Numbered from the stretch's first letter, positions 16,162 to 25,093 are shown. The stretch: 64,000 nucleotides of DNA from an uncultured Bacteroidales bacterium (GCA_902802815.1 CADCNQ010000017.1:39387-103386); one strand, 5' to 3'. Notes: generated by a model not told the origin, from the letters alone. A program made the numbers and translations.

Positions 16162-17163
16162 ATGAAACATTGGTTAATTTCTATTGCTAATTTTAAATTG
16201 CAGAAGATCAAACTTATTTGTATTGTAATGCAATGGGGATGGATGTCATGTTTTATACATGCACAGCAATACGTGCCTACTCAATCGAACACTGTACCTA
16301 ATTCGCAAATTAATTTTGTGAGAAATCTGACAAACACACCAACAATAAATGTTAATGTTCAAGCAAGAACCCCGGTTAATCATGAAATGGATGCGGTAAA
16401 AGCAATCAACCAGCGTGTTCAACATCAAGAGGAAGAATACAGGAAATATATGATTGCATATTCTGAAGCATTAGGTAAAGAAAACTGGATAGGTGCTGCA
16501 GAACTCTTAAAGTCAGCATTTGAATCTAAATCGTATGGGCCGAGTGACGATGACTTAGTTAAAGTTGCAGATTTATATTTTAAAGGAGGAGACTATGAAA
16601 ATGCCGTAATGATTTACAAGAAGGCAATGGCCTCTTATTTTTGGAATAGAGAATATGATAAAATTATAGCAATAACAACTAGAATATCTACAAAATATTT
16701 AGATGATTATATTTTAAGTTACATCGCATTCGGAAAAGTTGTAAGTGGCGATTCAAAAAATGGTATATTAATTATAGACTCCTTAATAGCAAACACACCT
16801 CCTAAAATTAAAAGTTTTTCTGCATTATTAATGGGAGATTACTATACGCAGTGTTCCGATTATCGTAATGGGTTGAAATATTATAAATTGGGATATCCTT
16901 ATTGCATGAAAAAGGATATGCTGGGGTTAAGAATCGCTGAGGTATGTTATGAAATGTCAGAATATGATGAGTGTATAGAGACTATTAATAATATGATGGT
17001 AAACGAAAGTTTTAGGCTTTCTTATTTATCGGCATATGCATATTATTTGAGGGGAAAAGCAAAATACATGAAAGGCGAAATCAAAGACGCAAAAACAGAT
17101 TTAAAAAAAGCGAAGAAAATGGGTAGTGATGATGCAAGAGCATTTCTAAAGGAGAATAATTAA
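16162..17163 (+). CDS. Secreted or membrane-anchored tetratricopeptide-repeat protein
   Basis: About 333 aa from the ATG at 16162 (an upstream in-frame ATG at 16132 adds 10 residues). A Lys-containing start and hydrophobic stretch IKLICIVMQWG up to CFIHAQ look like an export signal. After an Asn/Thr-rich linker, residues about 95-330 form about six TPR-like helix pairs (for example ADLYFKGGDYENAVMIYKKA, and YYLRGKAKYMKGEIKDA). TPRs mediate protein-protein contacts. As in its neighbours, codon usage is AT-rich. Its partner is unknown; the LRR protein of the same cluster is a natural guess, not evidence. Confidence 0.78.
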   Translation: MKHWLISIANFKLQKIKLICIVMQWGWMSCFIHAQQYVPTQSNTVPNSQINFVRNLTNTPTINVNVQARTPVNHEMDAVKAINQRVQHQEEEYRKYMIAYSEALGKENWIGAAELLKSAFESKSYGPSDDDLVKVADLYFKGGDYENAVMIYKKAMASYFWNREYDKIIAITTRISTKYLDDYILSYIAFGKVVSGDSKNGILIIDSLIANTPPKIKSFSALLMGDYYTQCSDYRNGLKYYKLGYPYCMKKDMLGLRIAEVCYEMSEYDECIETINNMMVNESFRLSYLSAYAYYLRGKAKYMKGEIKDAKTDLKKAKKMGSDDARAFLKENN

Positions 17164-17277
17164 ATCTAGAAATGATCTTCGTTTTACAAAACAATGAAGA
17201 CGCGTCGCTAATATAGACTAGATCTATTCTTTTGTTACAGGGAAAGTGGTATTTGATTAAAATAATAAATAGAAGCG

Positions 17278-17502
17278 ATGAACATTATTAAGAACATCTT
17301 CTGTGCTGTTTTATTTTTGATTCTTATTTCAGTCAGTATTTGTTGGTTTGTTTATAATGGAACATCAGACTATTCCAGTATTATGTCTAAGACGGGCCAT
17401 GTCGAGTGGCTCAGCATAATGGGCCATGACCTTTTCTACGCCGAGTCCATTGTTTTCGATATATTGATACCATTTGTTGCGTTTGTTCTAGTTGTTATTT
17501 AA
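17278..17502 (+). CDS. Small membrane protein, unknown
   Basis: 74 aa with two hydrophobic helices: NIFCAVLFLILISVSICWF near residues 4-22 and ILIPFVAFVLVVI at the C-terminus. Between them is a polar loop with HVEWLSIMGHDLF. No family is recognised. It is transcribed in the same direction as the TPR gene, 114 bp after it, and 29 bp before the next gene. The absence of close promoter boxes suggests it belongs to the same transcript. It could be an assembly or anchoring subunit, or a toxin-like small membrane protein; there is no direct evidence for either. Confidence 0.5.
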   Translation: MNIIKNIFCAVLFLILISVSICWFVYNGTSDYSSIMSKTGHVEWLSIMGHDLFYAESIVFDILIPFVAFVLVVI

Positions 17503-17531
17503 TAAATCTCACATCAATGTAGGGCGATATT

Positions 17532-17993
17532 ATGATACGTATCATTCTTAATACATTAAAATGGATTGCTATAAGTATAGGCGCATTGGTTGTATGCCTT
17601 TTGCTATTTATTGGTGGACTTTACATATATTACGAATATTTTTACCAAGAATGGTACCCTGCAAGGATTGAGAGGATAACAGACATAAGAGTGCCGAAGT
17701 TTGAAGTCACGGAATATGTTGCAGGACCAAGATCGTTCACTGGAGACTATAATGACACTTATTTCATAGAATTCAAAACTATTCCGTCTGATGAACTGTT
17801 CGATGAAATAGACAGGAAGATAGCCAAAGGTGGAACTGGATGGAAGAGAGACGGGAAGAAATATTCTTTCTCTGTTATTTGGGGCAACGGATATTCTACG
17901 CCAAAAGGAGAAAGTGAAGACGCCGACGGGATATTCGATATCACTATGACCCGAGGGGAAAAAGAAGCGATAATCCACAGCGGAGCCTGGTAA
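17532..17993 (+). CDS. Membrane-anchored protein, unknown
   Basis: 153 aa. A single strong transmembrane helix at about 12-36 (ISIGALVVCLLLFIGGLYI), followed by an extracytoplasmic domain of about 115 residues. This contains YFIEFKTIPSDELFDEID and a Lys/Trp/Gly stretch (GGTGWKRDGKKYSFS), and ends ITMTRGEKEAIIHSGAW. It looks like a small periplasmic alpha/beta domain but matches no family I know. It is the last gene of the island; repeats and a hairpin follow. Confidence 0.6.
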   Translation: MIRIILNTLKWIAISIGALVVCLLLFIGGLYIYYEYFYQEWYPARIERITDIRVPKFEVTEYVAGPRSFTGDYNDTYFIEFKTIPSDELFDEIDRKIAKGGTGWKRDGKKYSFSVIWGNGYSTPKGESEDADGIFDITMTRGEKEAIIHSGAW

Positions 17994-18040
17994 CATCAGC
18001 CATCCCATTTTTTTTCTGCATAGTTATAAGAAGAGGTAAG

Positions 18041-18370
18041 AGGTCTGAAGGCTGAGGTATGAGGTATGAGGTATGATATCTTAGACCTATCTACTACCTA
18101 TCTACTACCTATGTACTACCTATATACCAGGTAAACCTTAGGCAAGGTGTTGGCAAGGTGTTGGCAAGGTGTTGGCAAGGACTTCGCAAGCTCAGGCAAG
18201 CTATTTGTGCTTGCTAACTCCTTGCCAACAGTATGCGAAGGACGAGAGAAGGACGAGAGAAGGACGAGGGCTGATGTCTGAAGGCTGAAGGCTGAGAGAA
18301 GTATGAGGGCTGAGGGCTGAAGTAGGACTAACAACTCGTCTACTCGTCCACTTGTTTACTTGTCAACTAA
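18041..18370. repeat. Complex of short intergenic tandem repeats
   Basis: In order: GAGGTAT units (18055-18076), CTATCTACTAC units (18086-18122), GGTAAACCTTAGGCAAGG then TGTTGGCAAGG units (18129-18180), GAAGGACGAGA and GGCTGA units (18236-18320), and 8-bp ACTTGTC/ACTCGTC units (18330-18368). There is no coding potential. The GGCAAGG and ACTTGTC families also occur elsewhere in this window. Confidence 0.8.
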
Positions 18371-18375
18371 AAAAG

Positions 18376-18407
18376 AAATGTCGCCCAAGCGGACGGCATT
18401 TTTTTTG
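18376..18407 (+). terminator. Probable terminator at the end of the gene island
   Basis: AAATGTCG...CGGCATTT can form an 8-bp stem with a G-T pair, followed by eight T. Confidence 0.45.
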
Positions 18408-18409
18408 TT

Positions 18410-18436
18410 TCGTGACAAATGTGACAAATGTGACAC
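18410..18436. repeat. 9-bp GTGACAAAT tandem repeat, copy 4
   Basis: Same sequence and TTTCG flank as copies 1 and 3, about 8.5 kb away. Confidence 0.75.
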
Positions 18437-18466
18437 GGAAATTTTGTGCCCTCGGAGAATTTTTGC

Positions 18467-18499
18467 AAAAAAAAAGACCCGCACGAAGGCGGGCCTTTG
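18467..18499 (-). terminator. Terminator of the OmpA-family gene
   Basis: Minus strand: AGGCCCGC-CTTC-GTGCGGGTCT followed by a run of T. Confidence 0.85.
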
Positions 18500-18518
18500 A
18501 GGGTATACAAAGCGAATA

Positions 18519-19355
18519 TCACTCGGCGGGAGCCTGGTCGATGAGTTCCATGAACTGATCCAGCTTCGGAGTGATGATGATCTGAGTGCGGCGGTTGCGA
18601 GTGCGACCGTCAGCAGTGGCATTGTCGGCAACGGGGTTGTACTCGCCGCGGCCACCGGCCGTCATGCGGCTGGGATTCACACCGTAGCGGTTCTGCAGCT
18701 CCTGAACGACACTCGAGGCACGCAGGCAGGAGAGGTCCCAGTTGTTGCGGATGTTGGTCTTCGAGATGGGCACATCGTCCGTGTTGCCCTCGATGAGCAC
18801 CTCGTAGTCGCTGTAGTCGGTGATGATCTTGGCAATCTTGGAGAGCGTCTCGGCTGCAGCGGGACTGATCTCGTAGCTGCCGCTCTTGTAGAGCATGTTG
18901 TCGTTGAGCGAGATATACACCACGCCTTTGAGCACCTGCACATCGACATCCTTCAGTTCCTCACGGGAGAGGGAACGGGTGAGCTTGTTGGTCAGAGCCA
19001 GGCTCAGGGAGTCGCTCTTCGACTTGGCCTCGACGAGCTGCTTGATGTACTTGTTGGAGGCATTGATCTCATCGACCAGCTTGGAGATGTTGGCGCCGCT
19101 GGAGGTGACGCTGTTGGCCAGAGAAGCCTGGAGGGCGCTGTTGGCCGTCTTCAGGTCGCCCATCTCGCGCTGCGCTGCGGTGAGCATGCGCTCGTAGTTT
19201 TTGTTGTTGGTCTCGCATTCGCGCAGAGAGAGCGACTGCTCGTTGTACCTGGCCTCGGCGGCGTTGCGCGCGTTGACTGCTTCCTGATACTGTTTCTTGC
19301 TGACGCAGGAGGTCATGACAAGAACGGAAAGTGCAAAGAAAATTACTTTTTTCAT
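18519..19355 (-). CDS. OmpA-family peptidoglycan-binding lipoprotein with coiled coil
   Basis: 278 aa starting at MKKVIFF (19355); the frame extends to 19505 but that part lies beyond the promoter box at 19389-19397. A type II signal with lipobox VMTSC gives lipidation at C17. Residues about 20-120 are an Arg/Glu/Asn-rich coiled coil; the C-terminal OmpA domain (about 145-265) includes DNMLYKSGS, IEGNTDDVP and NWDLSCLRA-(S)-V-V, and the TADGRTRNRRTQI loop that binds peptidoglycan. It is probably anchored in the outer membrane, linking it to the cell wall. It is monocistronic, with its own terminator, and divergent from rplU. Confidence 0.9.
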   Translation of the reverse strand: MKKVIFFALSVLVMTSCVSKKQYQEAVNARNAAEARYNEQSLSLRECETNNKNYERMLTAAQREMGDLKTANSALQASLANSVTSSGANISKLVDEINASNKYIKQLVEAKSKSDSLSLALTNKLTRSLSREELKDVDVQVLKGVVYISLNDNMLYKSGSYEISPAAAETLSKIAKIITDYSDYEVLIEGNTDDVPISKTNIRNNWDLSCLRASSVVQELQNRYGVNPSRMTAGGRGEYNPVADNATADGRTRNRRTQIIITPKLDQFMELIDQAPAE

Positions 19356-19388
19356 AGTCGTAGAACTTAATCTTTCACAAAATTCGCT

Positions 19389-19397
19389 GCAAAGGTA
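19389..19397 (-). promoter_or_regulatory. -7 box for the OmpA-family gene
   Basis: TACCTTTGC on the minus strand, about 34 bp upstream of the ATG at 19355. Confidence 0.7.
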
Positions 19398-19415
19398 CAA
19401 AAAAACACCGAAACA

Positions 19416-19448
19416 TTTGGCTATATTACATTTTTTAACTACCTTTGC
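19416..19448 (+). promoter_or_regulatory. Promoter of rplU-rpmA
   Basis: TTTG (19416-19419) and TACCTTTGC (19440-19448) with 20-bp spacing. An 88-bp leader precedes rplU. Confidence 0.8.
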
Positions 19449-19536
19449 GCCCGATTTATGCCATGCAGGCCAGGAAAGTGCCACAGAAAACAGTGGCCGC
19501 CACATGGTGAAACCCGTTAAAAAAAACTAAAGAAAA

Positions 19537-19854
19537 ATGTACGCAATCGTAGAGATTAACGGTCAGCAGTTCAAGGCTGAGGCAGAGAAGAAGCTCTTCG
19601 TGCACCGCATCGAGGGCGCAGAGGCCGGCAAGACTGTTGAATTTGAGAAGGTGCTGCTCGTAGACGCAGACGGTAAGGTGAAGGTGGGTGCTCCCACAGT
19701 GGCCGGTGCCAAGGTGGTGGCCGAGGTGGTAAGTCCCCTGGTAAAGGGCGAAAAGGTGCTCGTATTCCACAAGAAGCGTCGCAAGGGTATGCGCAAGCTG
19801 AACGGTCACCGTCAGCAGTTCACTGAGATTCTCGTCAAGGAGGTAGCCTGCTAA
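19537..19854 (+). CDS. rplU: Ribosomal protein bL21
   Basis: 105 aa, the usual length. It binds 23S rRNA in the 50S subunit. The start [12 protein letters not shown] and [18 protein letters not shown] near residues 80-95 are typical of L21. The 88-bp leader between the promoter and the ATG might carry autoregulatory structure, but no obvious hairpin was seen. rpmA follows after 42 bp, the conserved rplU-rpmA order. Confidence 0.98.
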   Translation: MYAIVEINGQQFKAEAEKKLFVHRIEGAEAGKTVEFEKVLLVDADGKVKVGAPTVAGAKVVAEVVSPLVKGEKVLVFHKKRRKGMRKLNGHRQQFTEILVKEVAC

Positions 19855-19896
19855 GAAGGTGCTTCTGATACACTAACCGCTAAAAGTTAAAAGACA

Positions 19897-20154
19897 ATGG
19901 CACATAAGAAAGGTGTAGGTAGTTCAAAGAACGGCCGCGAGTCAGCAGCCCAGCGACTCGGTATTAAGATTTTCGGTGGCGAGAAGTGCGTCGCAGGTAA
20001 TGTCATCGTGCGCCAGCGCGGTACACGTCATTACCCCGGTCAGAACGTAGGCATGGGCAGCGATCACACGCTGTATGCTCTCGCCGACGGTATTGTTACC
20101 TTCAAGAAGGGTCGTCTGGACCGCTCCACAGTGAGCGTATTGCCCGAGGCTTAA
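19897..20154 (+). CDS. rpmA: Ribosomal protein bL27
   Basis: 85 aa. The N-terminus [16 protein letters not shown] reaches into the peptidyl-transferase centre; GVKxFGG and [10 protein letters not shown] variants ([20 protein letters not shown]) confirm L27. There is no cleavable N-terminal extension as in Firmicutes. Co-transcribed with rplU, and queH follows after 15 bp. Confidence 0.98.
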   Translation: MAHKKGVGSSKNGRESAAQRLGIKIFGGEKCVAGNVIVRQRGTRHYPGQNVGMGSDHTLYALADGIVTFKKGRLDRSTVSVLPEA

Positions 20155-20169
20155 AGAAGGAGGAAAGGC

Positions 20170-20736
20170 ATGAAGCGTGTGATGTTGCACGCCTGCTGTG
20201 CACCCTGCTCCGCAGCTATCCTGGAATGGATGATGCAGAGCGGGGTGCAGCCGTATATATACTTCTGCAATCCCAACATCACGCCGAGAGAGGAATACGA
20301 GAAGCGGCGTGACGAGCTGCGGCGCTACGCAGAGCGGCTGGGAGTGGATTTCGAGGAGGCGCCCTACGACCATGAGAAATGGCTGGAGGCCGTGAGAGGA
20401 CTGGAGGACGAACCCGAGAGGGGACGCCGCTGCCTGCAATGCTTCCGCTACCGCCTGCTCAGGAGCGCAGAGAGGGCCAGGGAACTCGGCATAGAGACAT
20501 TCACCACGTCGCTGGCATCATCGCGCTGGAAAAGCATAGCACAGACCACGCAGGCCGGACACGAAGCCGCCGACAGAGTGAATGCAGAGGAGGGGGAAGA
20601 GGTGGTGCAGTTTGACGACCGCAACTGGAGAAAAGGCGGACTGCAGGAGAGGCGCAACGCGCTGCTCAGGGAGATGCAGTTCTACAACCAGCTGTGGTGC
20701 GGCTGCGAATTCTCAAGAAGAGACAAGGAAGACTAA
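20170..20736 (+). CDS. queH: Epoxyqueuosine reductase QueH
   Basis: 188 aa, the DUF208 enzyme that reduces epoxyqueuosine to queuosine in tRNA, replacing QueG. The cysteine motifs that bind iron-sulfur and metal are HACCAPC near the N-terminus, RCLQCFRYRL in the middle and WCGCEFS near the C-terminus. SLASSRWKS and FDDRNWRKGG are also characteristic. The stop overlaps that of the convergent yggS gene by a few bases. Its place behind rplU-rpmA suggests shared transcription with the ribosomal genes. Confidence 0.94.
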   Translation: MKRVMLHACCAPCSAAILEWMMQSGVQPYIYFCNPNITPREEYEKRRDELRRYAERLGVDFEEAPYDHEKWLEAVRGLEDEPERGRRCLQCFRYRLLRSAERARELGIETFTTSLASSRWKSIAQTTQAGHEAADRVNAEEGEEVVQFDDRNWRKGGLQERRNALLREMQFYNQLWCGCEFSRRDKED

Positions 20737-21464
20737 TACTGGCGCGGGCCGAAGATGGTGCTGCCGATGCGCACGATGGTGGAACCCTCTTCGAGGGCTA
20801 TCCTGTAGTCGTCGGACATACCCATAGAGCATTCCGTGAAGAGCGATGCCACTGCGTCGCCGCTCTGCTCCGAAAGCAGGGCTCTGGCATCGAGGAAAAA
20901 GCGGTGAGCCTGACGGAAGTCGCTGCGGATGCGCGCCTCGTCGTCGGTGTTGGAAGCCATAGCCATCACACCGCGCAGGCTGACACCGCAATGCGGAAGC
21001 ACGAGACGGGAACTGACGGAACGGAGAAAATCCATTGCTTCCTCGGGAGTGAAGCCGAACTTTGTCTCCTCGCTGGCCACATGGAGCTGGACGAGACAAG
21101 GGATGTCGCGACCGACACGCTGTCCCTGTTTGGCAATCTCCTCGAAAAGACGGGGAGAGTCCATGCTGTGGATGAGCGACACGTAGGGAGCGAGATACTT
21201 CACCTTGTTGGTCTGCAGGTGACCGATGAAATGCCAGGCGATACGTTCGTGGTGGAAGATATCGTCGACGGCGGGAAGGAGTCCCTGCCCGGAGAAATAG
21301 GCTACCTTTTGGGAGAGTTCCTGCACGTGACTCTCGCCGAAGATGCGCTGGCCGGCATCGTATGCCTCACGGAGCGACTCCACGGGATGGAATTTTGATA
21401 CAGCACAGAGGCGCACCCCGGCGGGGAGCGTCTCTGTGATGCTTTTGATTTGCTGTGCAATCAT
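20733..21464 (-). CDS. yggS: YggS/PLPBP-family pyridoxal-phosphate homeostasis protein
   Basis: 243 aa, cytoplasmic PLP-binding protein of the alanine-racemase fold, controlling the free PLP pool; no enzyme activity is known for the family. PLP lysine lies in AVSKFHP (residue about 24), with FGESHVQE, WHFIGHLQTNK, the phosphate-binding SMGMSDDY and GSTIVRIGSTIFG near the C-terminus. Length is slightly above the usual 225-235. It converges on queH and lies 37 bp downstream of the purine permease gene on the same strand. Confidence 0.94.
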   Translation of the reverse strand: MIAQQIKSITETLPAGVRLCAVSKFHPVESLREAYDAGQRIFGESHVQELSQKVAYFSGQGLLPAVDDIFHHERIAWHFIGHLQTNKVKYLAPYVSLIHSMDSPRLFEEIAKQGQRVGRDIPCLVQLHVASEETKFGFTPEEAMDFLRSVSSRLVLPHCGVSLRGVMAMASNTDDEARIRSDFRQAHRFFLDARALLSEQSGDAVASLFTECSMGMSDDYRIALEEGSTIVRIGSTIFGPRQY

Positions 21465-21501
21465 TCCTTCAGTGAGTTATGATTGAATGTGTTACTAAAT
21501 A

Positions 21502-22809
21502 TTATAGGAACGCGTAGCGCAGGATGAAGAGGACAGCCAGGCAGACGGTGGCCCAGTTCATGCTGTTGCGCTCGTCCTTATCCTTGAAGGTGCCCGAAAG
21601 CAGGTGAACCAGCACATAGGAGATGACACCCATGAGGATGCCGTCGGAGATGCTGTAGGTCAAGGGCATCATGACGATGCAGACGAAGCAGGGAATGCCG
21701 GTGACGTAGTCGGAGAAGTCCACCTTGCGCACCTCGTGCATCATCATCACGCCGACCAGAATCAGAGCTGAAGCAGTAGCCTGGGCGGGAATGGCGAGGA
21801 AGAGAGGAGCGAAGAGCAGAGCCACGGCGAAGCAGAGCGCTGTGGTGATGCTGGTGAGACCCGAACGGCCGCCGACGTTGACACCGGAAGCGCTCTCAAC
21901 ATAGGTGGTCACGGTGGAGGTGCCGAGCATGGCGCCCACAGCGGTGCCGACGGCATCTGCCATGAAGGCCTGGCTCAGACGCCACACATTGCCCTTCTCG
22001 TCGACCATGCCAGCACGGTTGGAAACGCCCAGGAGGGTGCCGATGGTGTCGAACATGTCGATGAAGAGGAACGTGAGCACGCAGATGGCCATATCCACAG
22101 TGAGCACATTGTGCCACTCAAACTTCCAGAAGATTGGTTCGATGGAAGGGGGCGTGGAGACGATGCCGTTGAAGTGGGTGACACCGAGAGGAATACCCAC
22201 AACGGTGGTGACGAGGATGCCGATGAGCAGCGCGCCCGTAACACCCTTGACCAGCAGAGCCGATGTCAGCAGAATGCCGCCGATGGCCAGCAGGACAGCG
22301 GGATCGTGGAGATTGCCCAGCGTGAGGAACGTAGCCTCGGAAGAAGCCACGATGCCGGCGCTCTTGAGGCCGATGAAGGCGATGAAGAGGCCGATGCCCG
22401 GGCTGATGGCGCGACGGAGCACAAGAGGAATGGCCTCGACAATCTTCTGGCGCATGCCCGTGAGGGTGAGCAGCACGAAGATGATACCCTCAATGAGGAC
22501 AGCCGTCAGGGCAAACTGCCAAGTGTAGCCCATCGTGATGCACACGGTGAAGGCGAAGAAGGCGTTCAGACCCATGCCGGGAGCCAGCGCGAAAGGCAGC
22601 TTGGCGTAGAGGGCCATGATGGCGGTGGCCACAACGGCCGAGATGCAGGTCGTGGTGAATACGGCGCCCTGGTCCATACCGGTGGCTGAGAGAATGCTGG
22701 GGTTGACGGCCAAAATGTAGGCCATCGTGAGGAAGGTGGTGATACCGCCGATGACCTCCTTGCGGACAGTCATCGTGGCGGCATCAAAACCGAAGAGTTT
22801 CTTCAACAT
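21502..22809 (-). CDS. NCS2-family purine permease (AzgA/PbuG-like)
   Basis: 435 aa polytopic inner-membrane protein with about 12-14 helices. Signatures of the COG2252 adenine/guanine/hypoxanthine subgroup are APGMGLNAFFAFTVC near residue 80, LRRAISPGIGLFIA, FIDMFDTIGTLLG and TYVESASGVNVGGRSGLT. It starts MLKKLFGFDA, a usual start for the family. It probably imports purine bases by proton symport. It follows the Tsx-like outer-membrane gene by about 40 bp; together with uraA this suggests a nucleobase-uptake cluster. Confidence 0.92.
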   Translation of the reverse strand: MLKKLFGFDAATMTVRKEVIGGITTFLTMAYILAVNPSILSATGMDQGAVFTTTCISAVVATAIMALYAKLPFALAPGMGLNAFFAFTVCITMGYTWQFALTAVLIEGIIFVLLTLTGMRQKIVEAIPLVLRRAISPGIGLFIAFIGLKSAGIVASSEATFLTLGNLHDPAVLLAIGGILLTSALLVKGVTGALLIGILVTTVVGIPLGVTHFNGIVSTPPSIEPIFWKFEWHNVLTVDMAICVLTFLFIDMFDTIGTLLGVSNRAGMVDEKGNVWRLSQAFMADAVGTAVGAMLGTSTVTTYVESASGVNVGGRSGLTSITTALCFAVALLFAPLFLAIPAQATASALILVGVMMMHEVRKVDFSDYVTGIPCFVCIVMMPLTYSISDGILMGVISYVLVHLLSGTFKDKDERNSMNWATVCLAVLFILRYAFL

Positions 22810-22848
22810 AATTTTTAATTTTATGTCTTACTTCTTACTTCTAACCTC

Positions 22849-23685
22849 TTAAATATCCCACTTGACAGCGATGGTGGGGTTGATGAAGAACGTCTTGTTC
22901 GTGTTGCTGCCGTAAGGAGTGCCGTAGATGAAGTTGTTGCTGATCTCAACCTCGGTACCAACAGAGAGACGGTTGCTGGTCTTGCCCTTGTTGACAACGT
23001 GGAACCAGAACTGGGGCTCTGTCAGGAATACGAGACCCTTCTGCTGATCGAAACCGGCCTTGAAGTTGCTGCCCCAGCCGTACCACAAATCGGCGAAGCC
23101 GCTGAAGGTGCAGAGGTCGTTGGCAAAGGTGATGTTCCAGATAGGAGTGATCTGGAAGCTGGGGTGTGCATCGTGAGAACGGAGACCAAGCTCATCGGTC
23201 TGGTTGAAGAACTGCTTGTACATCACCTGCAGAGTGAAGGTCTTCTTGAAGTCGGCGCTGTGCCAGTTCCAAGCGGGACCTACGAGCATAGCCTGCTGGA
23301 AGGACTTGCCGCCGAGAGACAGACCGCCGTCATACTCGATGTGGGCTGAGAAGTTGTGCTTGTTGTTGCGCTTTACCTTGTAGAAGGTGAAGTCACGGCT
23401 CACCTCCCAGTAGGCACCGATAGTACCGCGAATGGGGTCGTCAACGGTGGAACCGTCAACGGGGTTGATGTAGCGGGTGTTGCCGCAGTAGTCGAAATCT
23501 ACGAAGAAGTAGGTGGAACCCAGACGGTCTGCCTTGAACATCTCCACTGTGGTGGTTACCTGACCGCGGTTGCTCTCATCGTTGGGATAAAGCTGACGAC
23601 CGAGATCGTAGTGCAACTGGATGTTTACCTGTGCGCTGGCTGCCATACTGATGGCTGCTGCAGCAAGAACAAATAATTTTTTCAT
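22849..23685 (-). CDS. DUF5020/Tsx-like outer-membrane protein
   Basis: 278 aa with a signal peptide (MKKLFVLAAAAISMAASAQ). The mature protein is a small beta-barrel candidate: alternating hydrophobic strands such as STYFFVDFDY, FSAHIEYDGG, and FSGFADLWYGWG, with a C-terminal strand TFFINPTIAVKWDI. It resembles the DUF5020 family, related to the nucleoside channel Tsx. Flanked by uraA (upstream, 70 bp) and the purine permease (downstream, 40 bp), it most likely passes nucleosides or nucleobases across the outer membrane for these two permeases. That role is inferred from context. Confidence 0.82.
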   Translation of the reverse strand: MKKLFVLAAAAISMAASAQVNIQLHYDLGRQLYPNDESNRGQVTTTVEMFKADRLGSTYFFVDFDYCGNTRYINPVDGSTVDDPIRGTIGAYWEVSRDFTFYKVKRNNKHNFSAHIEYDGGLSLGGKSFQQAMLVGPAWNWHSADFKKTFTLQVMYKQFFNQTDELGLRSHDAHPSFQITPIWNITFANDLCTFSGFADLWYGWGSNFKAGFDQQKGLVFLTEPQFWFHVVNKGKTSNRLSVGTEVEISNNFIYGTPYGSNTNKTFFINPTIAVKWDI

Positions 23686-23755
23686 AGCTTTAAAACTTTA
23701 AATGAAAAAATGGGTTAATAAATAGGGGGTTGTTAATAATATGTGTTTTTGTGAG

Positions 23756-25093
23756 TTATGCATTGTAAACGGGCTTCTCCTTACCGTGTACGCTCTTCAC
23801 CTTCATACCCAGTTTGCCGGGCAGAACGGCGTTGAGGAAGATGCCTACGAGAGCAGCCAGAGCCAAACCGGAGATGTGGATGGGACCGATGGCAACGTTG
23901 TCGCCGGCACCGTACTTCACACCGATGGCGATGACAAGTATCAGGGCTGCAACGAATACGTTACGGGAAGAACTGAAGTCGACACCGTCCTCCACCAGAT
24001 TGCGCACACCAACGGCTGATATCATGCCGTAGAGAATGAGGCTCACGCCGCCGATGGTGGCTGCGGGCATCAGACCGATGAGGCAAGCGAACTTGGGACA
24101 GAACGACAGCAGGATGGCAAAGCAGGCTGCCAGACGAATCACAGCGGGGTCGTAAACCTTGGTGAGGTTGAGCACACCGGTGTTCTCACCGTAAGTGGTG
24201 TTGGCGGGAGCTCCGAAGAGAGATGCCAGCGCTGTGGCAAGACCGTCACCCGTGAGAGTGCGGTGGAGTCCGGGGTGTGCCAGGAAGTCCTTACCCACAG
24301 TGGAGGAGATGGCGCACATGTCGCCGATGTGCTCCATGATAGTGGCGAAGGCGATGGGGATGATGGCGATGATGGTGGAGATGAGGAATGTGGTGTCCAT
24401 GTTGTCGAAGACTGCCAGCACTGTCTGCTCCCTCGTGAAGGGCAGACCTATCCAGGCAGCATCGCTGAGCTGGGCGAAATTCACCTCACCGATTGCAGCT
24501 GCAAGGGCGTAGCTCACAAACACACCCAGAAGGATGGGGATAATCTTCACGATGCCCTTGCCCCACACACTGGAGCAGATGACCGTGACGATGGCCACGA
24601 TGGCGAGGAGCCAGTTGGTGGTGCAGTTCTGCACAGCGCTGCCCGAGAGTACGAGACCGATGGCAATCACCATGGGACCTGTCACTACAGGGGGGAAGAA
24701 GCGCATGATTTTCTCTGTGCCGAAAGCCTTGATGAGTCCTGCCATGATGAAATAGCAGAGTCCGGCGAAGAAGACACCGATGCAGGCGTAGTCGAGAGCC
24801 AGCGTCTCAGTCATTCCCTGTTCCATGCCGAGCACCTTGACGGAAGCGTAGCCGCCCAGGAAGGCAAACGAGGAACCGAGAAAGGCCGGCACCTGAAACT
24901 TGCTGACGCAATGGAACACAAGTGTGCCGATGCCGGCGAACAGCAGAGTCGAGGACACAGACAGGCCCGTCAGCACAGGCACCAGTACCGTGGCGCCGAA
25001 CATAGCAAAAAGATGCTGGATACCCAGAATGATGTACTTGGGCATGCCCAGCGTCTTGGCATCCGTGATGCCTTCTTTTGGAGTGATGTTCAT
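23756..25093 (-). CDS. uraA: Uracil/uracil-xanthine permease
   Basis: 445 aa NCS2 transporter of the UraA branch with about 14 membrane segments. Key motifs: GIQHLFAMFGATVLVP near residues 24-38, FLGSSFAF, the TM10 segment with the substrate-binding glutamate in IMEHIGD, and NTTYGENTGVL. It imports uracil with protons. It is the first of three nucleobase-uptake genes on this strand; a short 46-bp gap separates it from the DUF4494 gene. No clear -7 box was found, so it may be transcribed from further upstream. Confidence 0.92.
   Translation of the reverse strand: MNITPKEGITDAKTLGMPKYIILGIQHLFAMFGATVLVPVLTGLSVSSTLLFAGIGTLVFHCVSKFQVPAFLGSSFAFLGGYASVKVLGMEQGMTETLALDYACIGVFFAGLCYFIMAGLIKAFGTEKIMRFFPPVVTGPMVIAIGLVLSGSAVQNCTTNWLLAIVAIVTVICSSVWGKGIVKIIPILLGVFVSYALAAAIGEVNFAQLSDAAWIGLPFTREQTVLAVFDNMDTTFLISTIIAIIPIAFATIMEHIGDMCAISSTVGKDFLAHPGLHRTLTGDGLATALASLFGAPANTTYGENTGVLNLTKVYDPAVIRLAACFAILLSFCPKFACLIGLMPAATIGGVSLILYGMISAVGVRNLVEDGVDFSSSRNVFVAALILVIAIGVKYGAGDNVAIGPIHISGLALAALVGIFLNAVLPGKLGMKVKSVHGKEKPVYNA

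Noticed and set aside
19356..19505. OmpA-family start at 19505
   Set aside because: It would cross the gene's own promoter box and the divergent rplU promoter; the lipoprotein signal starts at 19355.
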